64,000 nucleotides of DNA from Pseudomonas sp. H1h (GCF_000633255.1 NZ_AYMJ01000021.1:62001-126000); one strand, 5' to 3'; counted from the stretch's first letter, positions 1 to 8,833 are shown. Notes: a model not told the origin generated them from the letters alone. Program-made: numbers and translations.

Positions 1-997
1 GCACCGTTACGGCAATGCCACGATGCTGAAATCCGACGTGGTGTTGGGGATCGGTAACCGTTGGGCCAACCGTCACACCGGTTCGGTGGATGTCTACACC
101 GAAGGCCGCAAGTTCATTCACGTCGACATCGAAGGCACGCAAATCGGCCGCGTGTTCACCCCGGACCTGGGCATCGTTTCCGATGCCGCTGCCGCGCTGA
201 CCGTGTTCATCGAAGTGGCCCGTGAATGGCAAGCCGCCGGCAAGCTGAAAAACCGTAGCGCCTGGCTGCAAGATTGCCAGCAGCGCAAGGCCAGCCTGCA
301 GCGCAAGACTCACTTCGACAACGTGCCGGTCAAGCCGCAGCGCGTTTACGAAGAAATGAACCAGGTATTCGGCAAGGACACCTGCTACGTCAGCACCATC
401 GGTCTGTCGCAGATTGCCGGCGCGCAGTTCCTGCACGTCTACAAGCCGCGTCACTGGATCAACTGCGGTCAGGCCGGCCCGTTGGGCTGGACCATTCCGG
501 CAGCGCTGGGCGTGGTCAAGGCCGATCCGAACCGTAAAGTCGTGGCCCTGTCGGGGGACTATGACTTCCAGTTCATGATCGAAGAGCTGGCGGTCGGCGC
601 TCAGTTCAAACTGCCTTACATCCACGTCGTGGTGAACAACTCGTACCTGGGACTGATCCGTCAGGCCCAGCGCGGGTTCGAAATGGACTACTGCGTGCAG
701 CTGTCCTTCGATAACCTGAACGCGCCGGAACTCAACGGTTACGGTGTTGACCACGTCGCAGTGGCCGAAGGCCTGGGCTGTAAGGCGCTGCGTGTGTTCG
801 AACCATCGGAAATCGCCCCTGCCCTGCGCAAGGCCGAACAGATGATCGAAGAGTTCAAGGTGCCGGTGATCGTCGAAATCATCCTGGAGCGTGTGACCAA
901 CATTTCCATGGGGACCGAGATCAACGCCGTCAACGAATTCGAAGACCTGGCGCTGGTCGGCAACGACGCGCCAACGGCGATTTCGCTGCTCGACTAA
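1..997 (+). CDS. gcl: Glyoxylate carboligase (tartronate-semialdehyde synthase), 3' part
   Basis: The reading frame is open from base 2, so the 5' part of the gene lies outside the window; 331 residues are visible of roughly 590 usual for the family. The enzyme is ThDP-dependent and condenses two glyoxylate molecules to tartronate semialdehyde plus CO2 in the cytoplasm. The visible part is the C-terminal ThDP-binding domain with the GDYDFQF motif at about visible residue 185 and the downstream NNSYLG, the Gcl form of the GDG...NN cofactor motif. An internal ATG at 23 is not the true start, because the upstream codons (HRYGNAT) also match the family. The gene is followed by hyi, glxR, ttuD and pyk on the same strand, the standard neighbourhood for glyoxylate or allantoin/glycolate use. 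Identification is firm. Confidence 0.95.
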   Translation, partial: HRYGNATMLKSDVVLGIGNRWANRHTGSVDVYTEGRKFIHVDIEGTQIGRVFTPDLGIVSDAAAALTVFIEVAREWQAAGKLKNRSAWLQDCQQRKASLQRKTHFDNVPVKPQRVYEEMNQVFGKDTCYVSTIGLSQIAGAQFLHVYKPRHWINCGQAGPLGWTIPAALGVVKADPNRKVVALSGDYDFQFMIEELAVGAQFKLPYIHVVVNNSYLGLIRQAQRGFEMDYCVQLSFDNLNAPELNGYGVDHVAVAEGLGCKALRVFEPSEIAPALRKAEQMIEEFKVPVIVEIILERVTNISMGTEINAVNEFEDLALVGNDAPTAISLLD

Positions 998-1014
998 CTG
1001 CTGACCGCTCCCTC

Positions 1015-1104
1015 TGTAGGAGTGAGCCTGCTCGCGATGACTATTTCATATCCAACATGGATGTTGGCTGATACACCGCTATCGCGAGCAAGCCCGCTCC
1101 CACA
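1015..1104. repeat. REP pair (REPIN) between gcl and hyi
   Basis: Two inverted REP sequences face each other: TGTAGGAGTGAGCCTGCTCG on the left and the complement ATCGCGAGCAAGCCCGCTCC on the right, with about 45 bp between. The hyi ribosome-binding site (GGAG near 1129) begins only about 25 bp further on, so the hairpin lies inside the presumed operon and could act as a partial terminator or mRNA stabiliser. Confidence 0.85.
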
Positions 1105-1137
1105 AGGGGAACCTCACAAGATATACGGGAGACCACC

Positions 1138-1920
1138 ATGCCGCGTTTCGCAGCCAACCTGTCCATGCTGTTCACCGAACAGGATTTCCTTGCCCGTTTC
1201 GACGCCGCCGCCAAAGCCGGTTTCAGTGGTGTGGAATACCTGTTCCCGTACGACTTCAGCTCCGCCGAAATCAAGGCCAAGCTTGATGCAAACGGTCTGA
1301 CTCAAGTGCTGTTCAACCTGCCGGCCGGTGACTGGGCCAAGGGCGAGCGCGGTATCGCGTGCCTGCCGGACCGGGTCGAAGAGTTCCGTGCCGGTGTCGA
1401 TCTGGCGATTGCCTACGCGCAAGTGCTGGGCAATACCCAGGTCAACTGCCTGGCCGGTATCCGTCCGCAAGGCGTGGACGATGCCACCGTGGAAAAGACC
1501 TTCGTCGCCAACCTCAAGTACGCCGCCGACAAGCTGCAGGCAGCGGGCATCAAACTGGTGATGGAAGCGATCAACACCCGCGACATTCCGGGCTTCTACC
1601 TGAACAACACGGCGCAAGCCCTGTCGATTCGCGAGCAGGTCGGCAGCGCCAATCTGTTCCTGCAATACGACATTTATCACATGCAAATCATGGAAGGCGA
1701 TCTGGCCCGCACCCTGCAATCGCACTTGGGCGAGATCAACCACGTGCAGCTCGCGGACAACCCGGGGCGCAACGAACCAGGTACCGGTGAAATCAACTAC
1801 CGCTTCCTGTTCGAACACCTGGATCGCATCGGTTATCAGGGTTGGGTTGGCTGTGAATACAAGCCGCTGACTACCACTGAAGCGGGCCTCGGCTGGCTGA
1901 AGACCCACAACGCAATCTGA
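1138..1920 (+). CDS. hyi: Hydroxypyruvate isomerase
   Basis: This 260-residue protein is of the AP-endonuclease/xylose-isomerase-like TIM-barrel family and matches Hyi in length and sequence (MPRFAANLSMLF at the start; MEAINTRDIPGFYL and QYDIYHMQIMEGD in the body). It interconverts hydroxypyruvate and tartronate semialdehyde. Likely metal/active-site residues include the Glu of VMEAIN, the Asp-His region of DIYHMQ and the late Glu in VGCEYKP. The ATG at 1138 has GGAGACC shortly upstream. It sits between gcl and glxR, so its product connects to the same C3 pool. Downstream spacing to glxR is 68 bp with no terminator visible. Confidence 0.94.
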   Translation: MPRFAANLSMLFTEQDFLARFDAAAKAGFSGVEYLFPYDFSSAEIKAKLDANGLTQVLFNLPAGDWAKGERGIACLPDRVEEFRAGVDLAIAYAQVLGNTQVNCLAGIRPQGVDDATVEKTFVANLKYAADKLQAAGIKLVMEAINTRDIPGFYLNNTAQALSIREQVGSANLFLQYDIYHMQIMEGDLARTLQSHLGEINHVQLADNPGRNEPGTGEINYRFLFEHLDRIGYQGWVGCEYKPLTTTEAGLGWLKTHNAI

Positions 1921-1988
1921 CGCAGATCCCCCACAAAAAGCAGTTCCCCTAATTTGCTTGAGCAAGACAAAAACAAGAGGATTTTCTC

Positions 1989-2882
1989 ATGGCTAAAATC
2001 GGATTTATCGGCACTGGCATCATGGGCCACCCAATGGCTTCGAACCTGCAGAAAGCCGGTCACAGCCTGTTCCTGTCGGCACACCACGACGCCGCTCCAG
2101 CCGACCTGATCGCCGCTGGCGCCGTCGCCCTGGCCAACCCGCGCGAAGTGGCGCAGGAAGCCGAATTCATCATCGTCATGGTCCCGGACACCCCGCAGGT
2201 CGACGACGTGCTGTTCCGCGCCGACGGCGTTGCTGCCGGTATCGGCAAGGGCAAAGTGGTGATCGACATGAGCTCGATTTCGCCAACCGCCACCAAGGCT
2301 TTCGCCAAGAAGATCAACGAGAAAGGCGCACAGTATCTTGACGCGCCAGTGTCCGGCGGTGAAGTCGGTGCCAAGGCCGCGACCCTGAGCATCATGGTCG
2401 GTGGCGACGCCGATGCCTTCGAGCGCGCACTGCCGCTGTTCCAGGCCATGGGCAAGAACATCACGCTGGTCGGTGGCAATGGCGACGGTCAGACCGCCAA
2501 AGTCGCGAACCAGATCATCGTCGCCCTGAACATTCAGGCCGTCGCTGAAGCCCTGTTGTTCGCCTCGAAAAACGGCGCCGATCCAGCAAAAGTGCGTGAA
2601 GCACTGATGGGTGGTTTCGCCTCTTCGAAGATCCTCGAAGTGCACGGCGAGCGCATGATCAAGGGCACTTTCGACCCAGGCTTCCGCATCAGCCTGCACC
2701 AGAAGGACCTGAACCTGGCCCTGCAAGGCGCCAAGGAGCTGAACATCAACCTGCCGAACACCGCCAACGCCCAGCAAGTGTTCAGCACCTGCGCGGCCAT
2801 CGGTGGCAGCAACTGGGACCACTCGGCGCTGATCAAGGGCCTGGAACACATGGCCAACTTCTCGATTCGCGACAAGAAGTAA
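1989..2882 (+). CDS. glxR: 2-hydroxy-3-oxopropionate (tartronate semialdehyde) reductase
   Basis: A 297-residue NAD(P)-dependent reductase of the 3-hydroxyisobutyrate dehydrogenase family, which reduces tartronate semialdehyde to D-glycerate. The N-terminal Rossmann motif GFIGTGIMGHPMASNL is at residues 5-20. The substrate-binding signature DAPVSGGEVGA lies near residue 120, and the catalytic Lys is in GQTAKVANQ near residue 171. The start at 1989 is preceded by AAGAGG at a good distance. It is in the same operon as gcl and hyi and completes the conversion of glyoxylate to glycerate. A GarR-type role is possible for the family, but the gcl-hyi context favours GlxR. Confidence 0.94.
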   Translation: MAKIGFIGTGIMGHPMASNLQKAGHSLFLSAHHDAAPADLIAAGAVALANPREVAQEAEFIIVMVPDTPQVDDVLFRADGVAAGIGKGKVVIDMSSISPTATKAFAKKINEKGAQYLDAPVSGGEVGAKAATLSIMVGGDADAFERALPLFQAMGKNITLVGGNGDGQTAKVANQIIVALNIQAVAEALLFASKNGADPAKVREALMGGFASSKILEVHGERMIKGTFDPGFRISLHQKDLNLALQGAKELNINLPNTANAQQVFSTCAAIGGSNWDHSALIKGLEHMANFSIRDKK

Positions 2883-2900
2883 GCCCTGCCCCGCTTTCCA

Positions 2901-2991
2901 TGTGGGAGCGGGCTTGCTCGCGAAGAGGGCGTGTCAGTCGACATGGAGATTGACTGACCCACCGCATTCGCGAGCAAGCCCGCTCCCACAA
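2901..2991. repeat. REP pair (REPIN) between glxR and ttuD
   Basis: TGTGGGAGCGGGCTTGCTCG at 2901 is answered by the inverted copy ending CCCGCTCCCACA at 2990, with a loop of about 40 bp that is itself partly symmetric (CAGTCGACATGGAGATTGACTG). It lies in the operon about 45 bp before the ttuD start. Confidence 0.9.
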
Positions 2992-3037
2992 TGGATCTGA
3001 GTTGCCCTTCCAATAACAAAAATTCCGGGAGCCCGCC

Positions 3038-4312
3038 ATGTCGGTCGATCCGCAACAACTGCTGCGCGAACTGTTTGCCACAGCCATCGACGCGGCCCAT
3101 CCGAACCAAGTCCTCGAAGCCTGTCTGCCTGCCGATCGCAGCGGTCGCGTCATCGTCATCGGCGCCGGCAAAGCCGCCGCAGCCATGGCGCAAGTGGTCG
3201 AGCGCAGCTGGCAAGGTGAAGTGTCTGGCCTGGTGGTGACCCGCTACGGTCACGGCGCCCCGTGCGAAAAAATCGAAGTGGTCGAAGCCGCGCACCCGGT
3301 ACCGGACGCTGCCGGCCTGGCCGTGGCCAAACGCGTGCTGGAGCTGGTCAGCAACCTGACCGAAGACGACCGCGTGATCTTCCTGTTGTCCGGTGGCGGC
3401 TCTGCCCTGCTGGCGTTGCCGGCCGAAGGCATCACCCTCGCCGACAAGCAGTCGATCAACAAAGCCCTGCTCAAATCCGGCGCGACCATCGGCGAGATGA
3501 ACTGCGTGCGCAAGCACCTCTCGGCGATCAAAGGTGGCCGCCTCGGCAAGGCCTGCTGGCCTGCAACTGTTTATACCTACGCCATTTCCGATGTGCCGGG
3601 CGACCTCGCCACGGTCATCGCGTCCGGCCCGACCGTGGCCGACCCGAGCACCAGCGCCGAAGCCCTGGCGATCATCAAGCGCTATGGCATCGAGATCCCG
3701 GCGTCGGTGCGCAACTGGCTGCAAAGCCCGGAGTCGGAAACCGTCAAACCCGGTGATCCGTCCCTGGCGCGCAGCCACTTCCAGTTGATCGCCCGCCCTC
3801 AGCAATCGCTCGATGCCGCTGCGGTGAAATGCCGTCAGGCCGGCTTCAGCACGCTGATCCTCGGCGACCTCGAAGGTGAATCGCGCGAAGTGGCAAAAGT
3901 CCACGCCGGCATCGCCCGCCAGATCATCCATCACGGGCAGCCACTGGCAGCCCCGTGCGTGATTCTCTCCGGCGGCGAAACCACCGTGACCGTGCGCGGC
4001 AATGGCCGGGGCGGACGCAATGCCGAATTCCTCTTGAGCCTGACCGACAGCCTCAAGGGCCAGCCCGGCGTCTACGCGCTGGCCGGTGATACCGACGGCA
4101 TCGACGGCTCGGAAGACAACGCCGGCGCGATCATGACTCCGGACAGCTACGCCCGCGCCGCCGCCCTCGGTTTGAGCGCCAGCGACGAGCTGGATAACAA
4201 CAACGGTTACGGTTACTTCGAGGCGCTCGATGCGCTGATCGTCACCGAGCCGACCCGCACCAACGTCAACGACTTCCGCGCCATTCTGATTCTCGAGAGT
4301 TCTAAATCATGA
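3038..4312 (+). CDS. ttuD: Glycerate 2-kinase (MOFRL family)
   Basis: A 424-residue protein of the GckA/TtuD (GLYCTK) family, which phosphorylates D-glycerate, usually to 2-phosphoglycerate. Visible family features are the N-terminal VIGAGKAAAAMAQ (residues 46-58), the VIFLLSGGGSALL loop near residue 112, and the C-terminal MOFRL-domain end TNVNDFRAILI. The length is normal. The start ATG at 3038 follows CGGGAGCCCGCC. The stop overlaps the next start by 4 bp (ATGA at 4309), so translation is probably coupled to the pyruvate kinase gene. Together with glxR and pyk this gives a short path from glyoxylate to pyruvate. Annotated in some relatives as hydroxypyruvate reductase; the sequence supports the kinase. 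Confidence 0.9.
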   Translation: MSVDPQQLLRELFATAIDAAHPNQVLEACLPADRSGRVIVIGAGKAAAAMAQVVERSWQGEVSGLVVTRYGHGAPCEKIEVVEAAHPVPDAAGLAVAKRVLELVSNLTEDDRVIFLLSGGGSALLALPAEGITLADKQSINKALLKSGATIGEMNCVRKHLSAIKGGRLGKACWPATVYTYAISDVPGDLATVIASGPTVADPSTSAEALAIIKRYGIEIPASVRNWLQSPESETVKPGDPSLARSHFQLIARPQQSLDAAAVKCRQAGFSTLILGDLEGESREVAKVHAGIARQIIHHGQPLAAPCVILSGGETTVTVRGNGRGGRNAEFLLSLTDSLKGQPGVYALAGDTDGIDGSEDNAGAIMTPDSYARAAALGLSASDELDNNNGYGYFEALDALIVTEPTRTNVNDFRAILILESSKS

Positions 4313-5724
4313 CGCCTGATAAAAAGGTCAAAATCCTCGCCACCCTCGGGCCTGCTGTCGATGGCATCGAGGACATCCGTGAACTGGTCGAGGTCGGGGT
4401 CAATATCTTCCGCCTGAACTTCAGCCACGGCGATCATGCCGACCACGCCAAGCGCTATCAGTGGATCCGCGAAGTCGAGCGCCAGCTCAACTATCCGCTG
4501 GGCATTCTGATGGACTTGCAGGGGCCGAAACTGCGCGTCGGCAAGTTCGCCGACGGCAAGGTTCAGTTGCATCGCGGCCAGGCGTTTCGCCTTGATCTGG
4601 ACGCGACACCGGGCGATGAGCGCCGAGTGAATCTGCCGCATCCGGAGATCATTGCTGCGCTGGAGGCGGGCATGGATCTGCTGCTCGATGACGGCAAACT
4701 GCGCCTGCGCGTAGTGACCAAATACAACGATGCCATCGACACCACCGTACTCGCCGGCGGCGAATTGTCGGACCGCAAAGGCGTGAACGTGCCGCAAGCC
4801 GTGCTCGACCTCAGCCCGCTGACGGCCAAGGATCGCCGCGACCTGAGCTTCGGCCTGGAGCTGGGGGTGGACTGGGTGGCGCTGTCGTTCGTGCAACGCC
4901 CGCAGGACATCCTCGAAGCCCGCGAACTGATTGGCGACAAAGCCTTCCTGATGGCGAAAATCGAGAAGCCGTCGGCGGTTGAACAACTGCGCGAAATCGC
5001 CGAACTGAGCGACGCGATCATGGTGGCTCGCGGCGATCTCGGCGTGGAAGTGCCCGCCGAAAGCGTGCCGCAGATCCAGAAGAACATCATTACCACCTGC
5101 CGCGAACTCGGCAAACCGGTGGTGGTGGCGACGCAGATGCTTGAGTCGATGCGCTTCTCCCCGGCCCCAACCCGCGCTGAAGTCACCGACGTGGCCAACG
5201 CCGTGGCCGAAGGCGCCGATGCGGTGATGCTCTCGGCCGAAACCGCGTCCGGTGAATACCCGCTCGAAGCGGTGCAGATGATGAGCAAGATCATCCGCCA
5301 GGTGGAAAACGGCCCGGATTACCAGACCCAGCTCGACGTCAGCCGGCCGAAAGCCGAAGCGACCGTGTCCGACGCGATCAGCTGCGCGATCCGGCGTATC
5401 AGCAACGTGCTGCCGGTGGCGGTGCTGGTCAACTACAGCGAGTCCGGTGCGTCGAGCCTGCGGGCGGCGCGGGAGCGGCCGAAAGCGCCGATCCTCAACC
5501 TGACGCCGAACCTGCAGACCGCGCGCCGTTTGAGCGTGGCGTGGGGCATTCACTCGGTGGTCAACGATCGCCTGCGTCAGGTCGACGAAGTCTGCTCGAC
5601 CGCGCTGGAAATCGCCCAGGCCCAAGGCATGGCCGAGCGTGGCGACACGCTGCTGATCACCGCCGGTGTGCCGTTCGGGCAGCCGGGGTCGACTAACTCG
5701 CTGCGGATCGAAACATTGATTTAA
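4309..5724 (+). CDS. pyk: Pyruvate kinase (TtuE-like)
   Basis: A 471-residue pyruvate kinase that makes pyruvate and ATP from phosphoenolpyruvate. The N-terminal KILATLGPAVDG and RLNFSHG are the conserved barrel motifs (residues 8-40). MDLQGPKLRVG is the loop near residue 65. The active-site signature MAKIEKPSAVEQL, with the catalytic Lys, is near residue 225, followed by VARGDLGVE and the VATQMLESM segment. The start overlaps ttuD by 4 bp. The location at the end of a glyoxylate/glycerate operon resembles the ttuDE arrangement of tartrate degraders, so this may be the pathway-specific rather than the central glycolytic isozyme. Confidence 0.93.
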   Translation: MTPDKKVKILATLGPAVDGIEDIRELVEVGVNIFRLNFSHGDHADHAKRYQWIREVERQLNYPLGILMDLQGPKLRVGKFADGKVQLHRGQAFRLDLDATPGDERRVNLPHPEIIAALEAGMDLLLDDGKLRLRVVTKYNDAIDTTVLAGGELSDRKGVNVPQAVLDLSPLTAKDRRDLSFGLELGVDWVALSFVQRPQDILEARELIGDKAFLMAKIEKPSAVEQLREIAELSDAIMVARGDLGVEVPAESVPQIQKNIITTCRELGKPVVVATQMLESMRFSPAPTRAEVTDVANAVAEGADAVMLSAETASGEYPLEAVQMMSKIIRQVENGPDYQTQLDVSRPKAEATVSDAISCAIRRISNVLPVAVLVNYSESGASSLRAARERPKAPILNLTPNLQTARRLSVAWGIHSVVNDRLRQVDEVCSTALEIAQAQGMAERGDTLLITAGVPFGQPGSTNSLRIETLI

Positions 5725-5790
5725 AGATAGATACAAAACCCGTGGCGAGGGGATTCACATAACAAAGAGATTCATTGTTTTTACTGGCCT

Positions 5791-5886
5791 CTTCGCGAGC
5801 AGGCTCGCTCCCACAGTTGACTTGTGTGCACCACAAACTCAATGACTGAACAAAGATTCAGTGTGGGAGCCAGCCTGCTGGCGAAG
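5791..5886. repeat. REP pair between pyk and the urea transporter gene
   Basis: Left element CTTCGCGAGCAGGCTCGCTC and right inverted element GTGTGGGAGCCAGCCTGCTG flank about 43 bp. The right copy has several changes from the common form (GCCAGCCTGCTGGCGAAG) but keeps its own palindrome. The pair follows the end of the gcl operon and is the only hairpin seen there. Confidence 0.85.
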
Positions 5887-5922
5887 CAGGCGATTCGGTT
5901 TCACTGACTTTTTAGAACTGCC

Positions 5923-6837
5923 ATGCCTGCCAACTCTTTCAACACCCACTGCCCCGACTGGGCCGAGGCTTTGCTCAACGGTTTCAGTCAAATATTCCTT
6001 CAGCGCCACCCGCTGTGCGGCTTGCTGTGCTTGCTGGCGATCCTGCTGACCGCGCCGGTGCTGTTTGCCGGTGCACTGCTCGGTGCTGTCGCCGGTTTGC
6101 TCACCGCGCAACGGCGCAACTACGCCAAGGCTGATCGCCAGGCCGGTCTGTTCAGCTACAACGGCGTATTGCTCGGCCTGCTGTTGAGTCTGTATTTCCC
6201 TTGGTCGCCGATGCTGCCGCCACTGATTCTCGCCGCTGGTGGCTTGAGCGCGATGGTCACTCAGCAATGGCTCAAACATGTGTACCGCAGCCGATCCATA
6301 CCGGCCTACACCTCACCCTTTGTGGCCATGAGCTGGATCCTGCTGCTGTTCGCCGAACCGTCGGCGCCGATGGCGCACATCGAGATGAACACGCTGAATC
6401 TGTTTGCCGCCGAACTGCGCGGTTTGGGCCAGGTGATGTTTCTCGGGCATCCACTGGCCGGCGCGCTGATCGCCATTGGGTTGCTGATCTCTGACCGTCG
6501 GGCTTTTTGCTGGGCGCTGCTGGCGTCCGCAATCGGCCTAGGTTCCAGCCTGCTGCACCACGAAGCCAGCATGGCGCTGCTCGGCCTGGGTAGCTACAAC
6601 GCGGTGCTCGCCGCCCTCGCCTTCAGCCCCCAACGCCAGCAACCGTGGCTGCCGCTGCTGGGCATCGTTCTCGCGCTGCTGGTCACGCCGCTGTTCGCCG
6701 CCATCGGTCTGGCGACACTGACCGCGCCATTCATCCTGGCCTGCTGGCTGATCCGCGCCGGTATTCAGATGCTCGGCAAAGCGACCGTCGACGGCACGCC
6801 TTGCGCTCATGGGGAGAATCAACCTAGGCTGCGCTGA
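5923..6837 (+). CDS. Urea transporter family protein
   Basis: A 304-residue very hydrophobic protein of the UT urea-channel family. About ten membrane segments are apparent. The repeated family pattern is seen in AGLFSYNGVLLGLLLSL (about residues 75-91) and in the second half LLGLGSYNAVLAALAF, the two pseudo-symmetric halves each carrying the GxxxxNxVLxxL signature. The product would let urea cross the inner membrane passively. No urease gene is in the window, so the substrate is inferred from the family only. The 21-bp gap to the next gene suggests co-transcription with the ion channel. Confidence 0.85.
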   Translation: MPANSFNTHCPDWAEALLNGFSQIFLQRHPLCGLLCLLAILLTAPVLFAGALLGAVAGLLTAQRRNYAKADRQAGLFSYNGVLLGLLLSLYFPWSPMLPPLILAAGGLSAMVTQQWLKHVYRSRSIPAYTSPFVAMSWILLLFAEPSAPMAHIEMNTLNLFAAELRGLGQVMFLGHPLAGALIAIGLLISDRRAFCWALLASAIGLGSSLLHHEASMALLGLGSYNAVLAALAFSPQRQQPWLPLLGIVLALLVTPLFAAIGLATLTAPFILACWLIRAGIQMLGKATVDGTPCAHGENQPRLR

Positions 6838-6858
6838 TCTTCGATTCAGGCGTTATCC

Positions 6859-7683
6859 ATGGACAGCAGCAACAGTTGGCGTGAACGGCTTTACGTCATG
6901 ATTTTCCAGAGTGACACCCTCGCCGGGCGGCGCTTCGACGGCTCCTTGCTGTTGATCATCCTCGCCAGCCTGGTGGTGGTGATGCTCGACAGCATCGACA
7001 GCATTCATCAGAACTACGCCGATGTGCTGGCGTACATCGAATGGGGCTTCACCGTGATCTTTCTCGGTGAATACATCCTGCGGTTGTACTGCTCGCCCAA
7101 ACCGTTGCGCTATGCCTTCAGTTTCTACGGGCTGGTCGACCTGCTGGCGATCGTGCCCGGGATCCTCGCGCTGTATTACAGCGATGCGCAGTACCTGCTG
7201 ATCATCCGGATCATTCGGATGCTGCGGATCTTCCGGGTGCTCAAGCTCAGTCCGTACCTCAAGCAAGCCAACTACCTGATGTCGGCGCTGCGTGGCAGCA
7301 AGCAGAAAATCGTGGTGTTTCTGGTCAGCGTCTGCACCCTGGTGACGGTGTTCGGTACCCTGATGTACGTCATCGAAGGCCCGGAACATGGCTTCACCAG
7401 CATTCCCAAGGGCATCTATTGGGCTATCGTGACCCTGACCACCGTCGGTTTCGGCGACATCGTGCCGAAGACCCCGCTGGGTCAGGTGATTTCGTCGCTG
7501 GTGATGATCACCGGTTATTCGATCATCGCCGTGCCCACCGGAATATTCACCGCAGAACTGGCCAACGCCATGCGCGGCGAACAACTGCAGCACGACTGCC
7601 CGGTGTGCAAGAAAAACAGCCATGAGCATGGCGCGGCGTTCTGCTCCCGTTGCGGCAACGCCCTGTTCAAGAAAATGGAATAA
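6859..7683 (+). CDS. Voltage-gated-type potassium channel with C-terminal zinc ribbon
   Basis: A 274-residue ion transport protein with six membrane segments. The S4-like stretch is rich in spaced arginines (RIIRMLRIFRVLKLS, about residues 116-130). The pore helix and selectivity filter TLTTVGFGDI are at about residues 191-200, which identifies a K+-selective pore. The C-terminal tail is short and ends in CPVCKK followed by CSRCG (about residues 247-266), a CxxC...CxxC arrangement that looks like a zinc ribbon. Such a ribbon would be a cytoplasmic sensor or assembly element; this is inference. The gene follows the urea transporter by 21 bp and is followed by an inverted repeat upstream of the sulfate-binding gene. 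Confidence 0.88.
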   Translation: MDSSNSWRERLYVMIFQSDTLAGRRFDGSLLLIILASLVVVMLDSIDSIHQNYADVLAYIEWGFTVIFLGEYILRLYCSPKPLRYAFSFYGLVDLLAIVPGILALYYSDAQYLLIIRIIRMLRIFRVLKLSPYLKQANYLMSALRGSKQKIVVFLVSVCTLVTVFGTLMYVIEGPEHGFTSIPKGIYWAIVTLTTVGFGDIVPKTPLGQVISSLVMITGYSIIAVPTGIFTAELANAMRGEQLQHDCPVCKKNSHEHGAAFCSRCGNALFKKME

Positions 7684-7705
7684 GCACAGAGCTTTTTAAT
7701 CTTTA

Positions 7706-7735
7706 AGCGACTATGTGCGCCCGGCTATAGTCGCT
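7706..7735. promoter_or_regulatory. Perfect 9-bp inverted repeat upstream of sulfate-binding protein gene
   Basis: AGCGACTAT at 7706-7714 and its exact complement ATAGTCGCT at 7727-7735 are separated by 12 bp, 54 bp before the sbp start codon. There is no following T run on the + strand, so an operator is more likely than a terminator. The regulator is not known from the sequence; CysB or another sulfur-status regulator is a guess. Confidence 0.5.
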
Positions 7736-7788
7736 GGCAAAACGGTATCACCCCCTACCGCTATCACCGACACAACAAGGAATGCGCA

Positions 7789-8787
7789 GTGAAAAAACTC
7801 TTTGGCGCCTCACTTCTCGCCGCCGGTCTTGCCTTTGGCAGCGTGGCTCAAGCCGCACCGACCCTGCTCAACGTCTCCTACGACGTGATGCGCGATTTCT
7901 ACAAGGACTACAACACTGCGTTCCAGAAGCACTGGCAAGCCGAGCACAACGAAAACATCACGGTGCAGATGTCCTTCGGAGGTTCGAGCAAGCAGGCGCG
8001 CTCGGTGATCGACGGCCTGCCGGCTGACGTCATCACCATGAACATGGCAACCGACATCAACGCCCTCGCCGATAACGGCAAACTGGTCCCGGAGAACTGG
8101 GTCACCCGTTTGCCGAACAACAGCGCGCCGTTCACCTCGGCCACGGTGTTCATCGTCCGCAAGGGCAACCCTAAAGCCCTGAAAGACTGGCCGGACCTGC
8201 TCAAGGACGGTGTGCAGGTGATCGTGCCGAACCCGAAAACCTCGGGTAACGGCCGCTATACCTACCTGTCGGCCTGGGGCTACGTGCTGAAGAACGGCGG
8301 TGACGAGAACAAGGCCAAGGACTTTGTCGGCAAACTGTTCAAACAGGCGCCAGTGCTCGATACCGGCGGCCGCGCCGCGACCACCACGTTCATGACCAAC
8401 CAGATCGGAGACGTGCTGGTCACCTTCGAGAACGAAGCCGAAATGATCGCTCGCGAGTTTGGCCGCGACCAGTTCGAAGTGATCTACCCAAGCGTCTCCG
8501 CCGAAGCCGAGCCACCGGTGTCGGTGGTCGACAAAGTGGTCGACAAGAAAGGCACCCGCGCTGCCGCCGATGAATACCTGAAGTACCTGTGGTCGCCGGA
8601 AGGCCAGGAAATTGCCGCCGCCAACTACCTGCGCCCACGGGACCCGGCGGTGCTGGCGAAATACACCGACCGCTTCCCGAAAGTCGATTTCCTGTCGGTC
8701 GAGAAGACCTTCGGTGACTGGCGCTCGGTGCAGAAGACCCACTTCAATGATGGCGGGATCTTTGATCAGATTTATACCGGCCAGTAA
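7789..8787 (+). CDS. sbp: Sulfate ABC transporter periplasmic binding protein
   Basis: A 332-residue sulfate-binding protein. Residues 1-22 form a typical Sec signal peptide ending AQA before APTLLNVSYDV, so the mature protein is periplasmic. Family features include LNVSYDVMRDFY, SFGGSSKQARSV (phosphate/sulfate-contacting serine loop) and NPKTSGNGRYTYLSAWGY. The start is GTG at 7789 with AAGGA 8 bp upstream. The usual cysT, cysW and cysA genes do not follow; the next gene is on the other strand, so this is a stand-alone binding protein that must use a permease encoded elsewhere. A clear terminator follows at 8804. Confidence 0.93.
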   Translation: MKKLFGASLLAAGLAFGSVAQAAPTLLNVSYDVMRDFYKDYNTAFQKHWQAEHNENITVQMSFGGSSKQARSVIDGLPADVITMNMATDINALADNGKLVPENWVTRLPNNSAPFTSATVFIVRKGNPKALKDWPDLLKDGVQVIVPNPKTSGNGRYTYLSAWGYVLKNGGDENKAKDFVGKLFKQAPVLDTGGRAATTTFMTNQIGDVLVTFENEAEMIAREFGRDQFEVIYPSVSAEAEPPVSVVDKVVDKKGTRAAADEYLKYLWSPEGQEIAAANYLRPRDPAVLAKYTDRFPKVDFLSVEKTFGDWRSVQKTHFNDGGIFDQIYTGQ

Positions 8788-8803
8788 GGCTTAGGCAGTC
8801 ACG

Positions 8804-8833
8804 AAAAAGGCGACCCTCAGTGGTCGCCTTTTT
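8804..8833 (+). terminator. Rho-independent terminator of sbp
   Basis: AAAAAGGCGACC and GGTCGCCTTTTT form a 12-bp stem with a 6-nt loop, starting 17 bp after the sbp stop. The T run on the + strand and A run on the left make it potentially bidirectional. Confidence 0.95.

Noticed and set aside
22..997. ATG at 23 as start of gcl
   Set aside because: The upstream codons continue the Gcl sequence to the window edge, so the gene is cut, not started, there.
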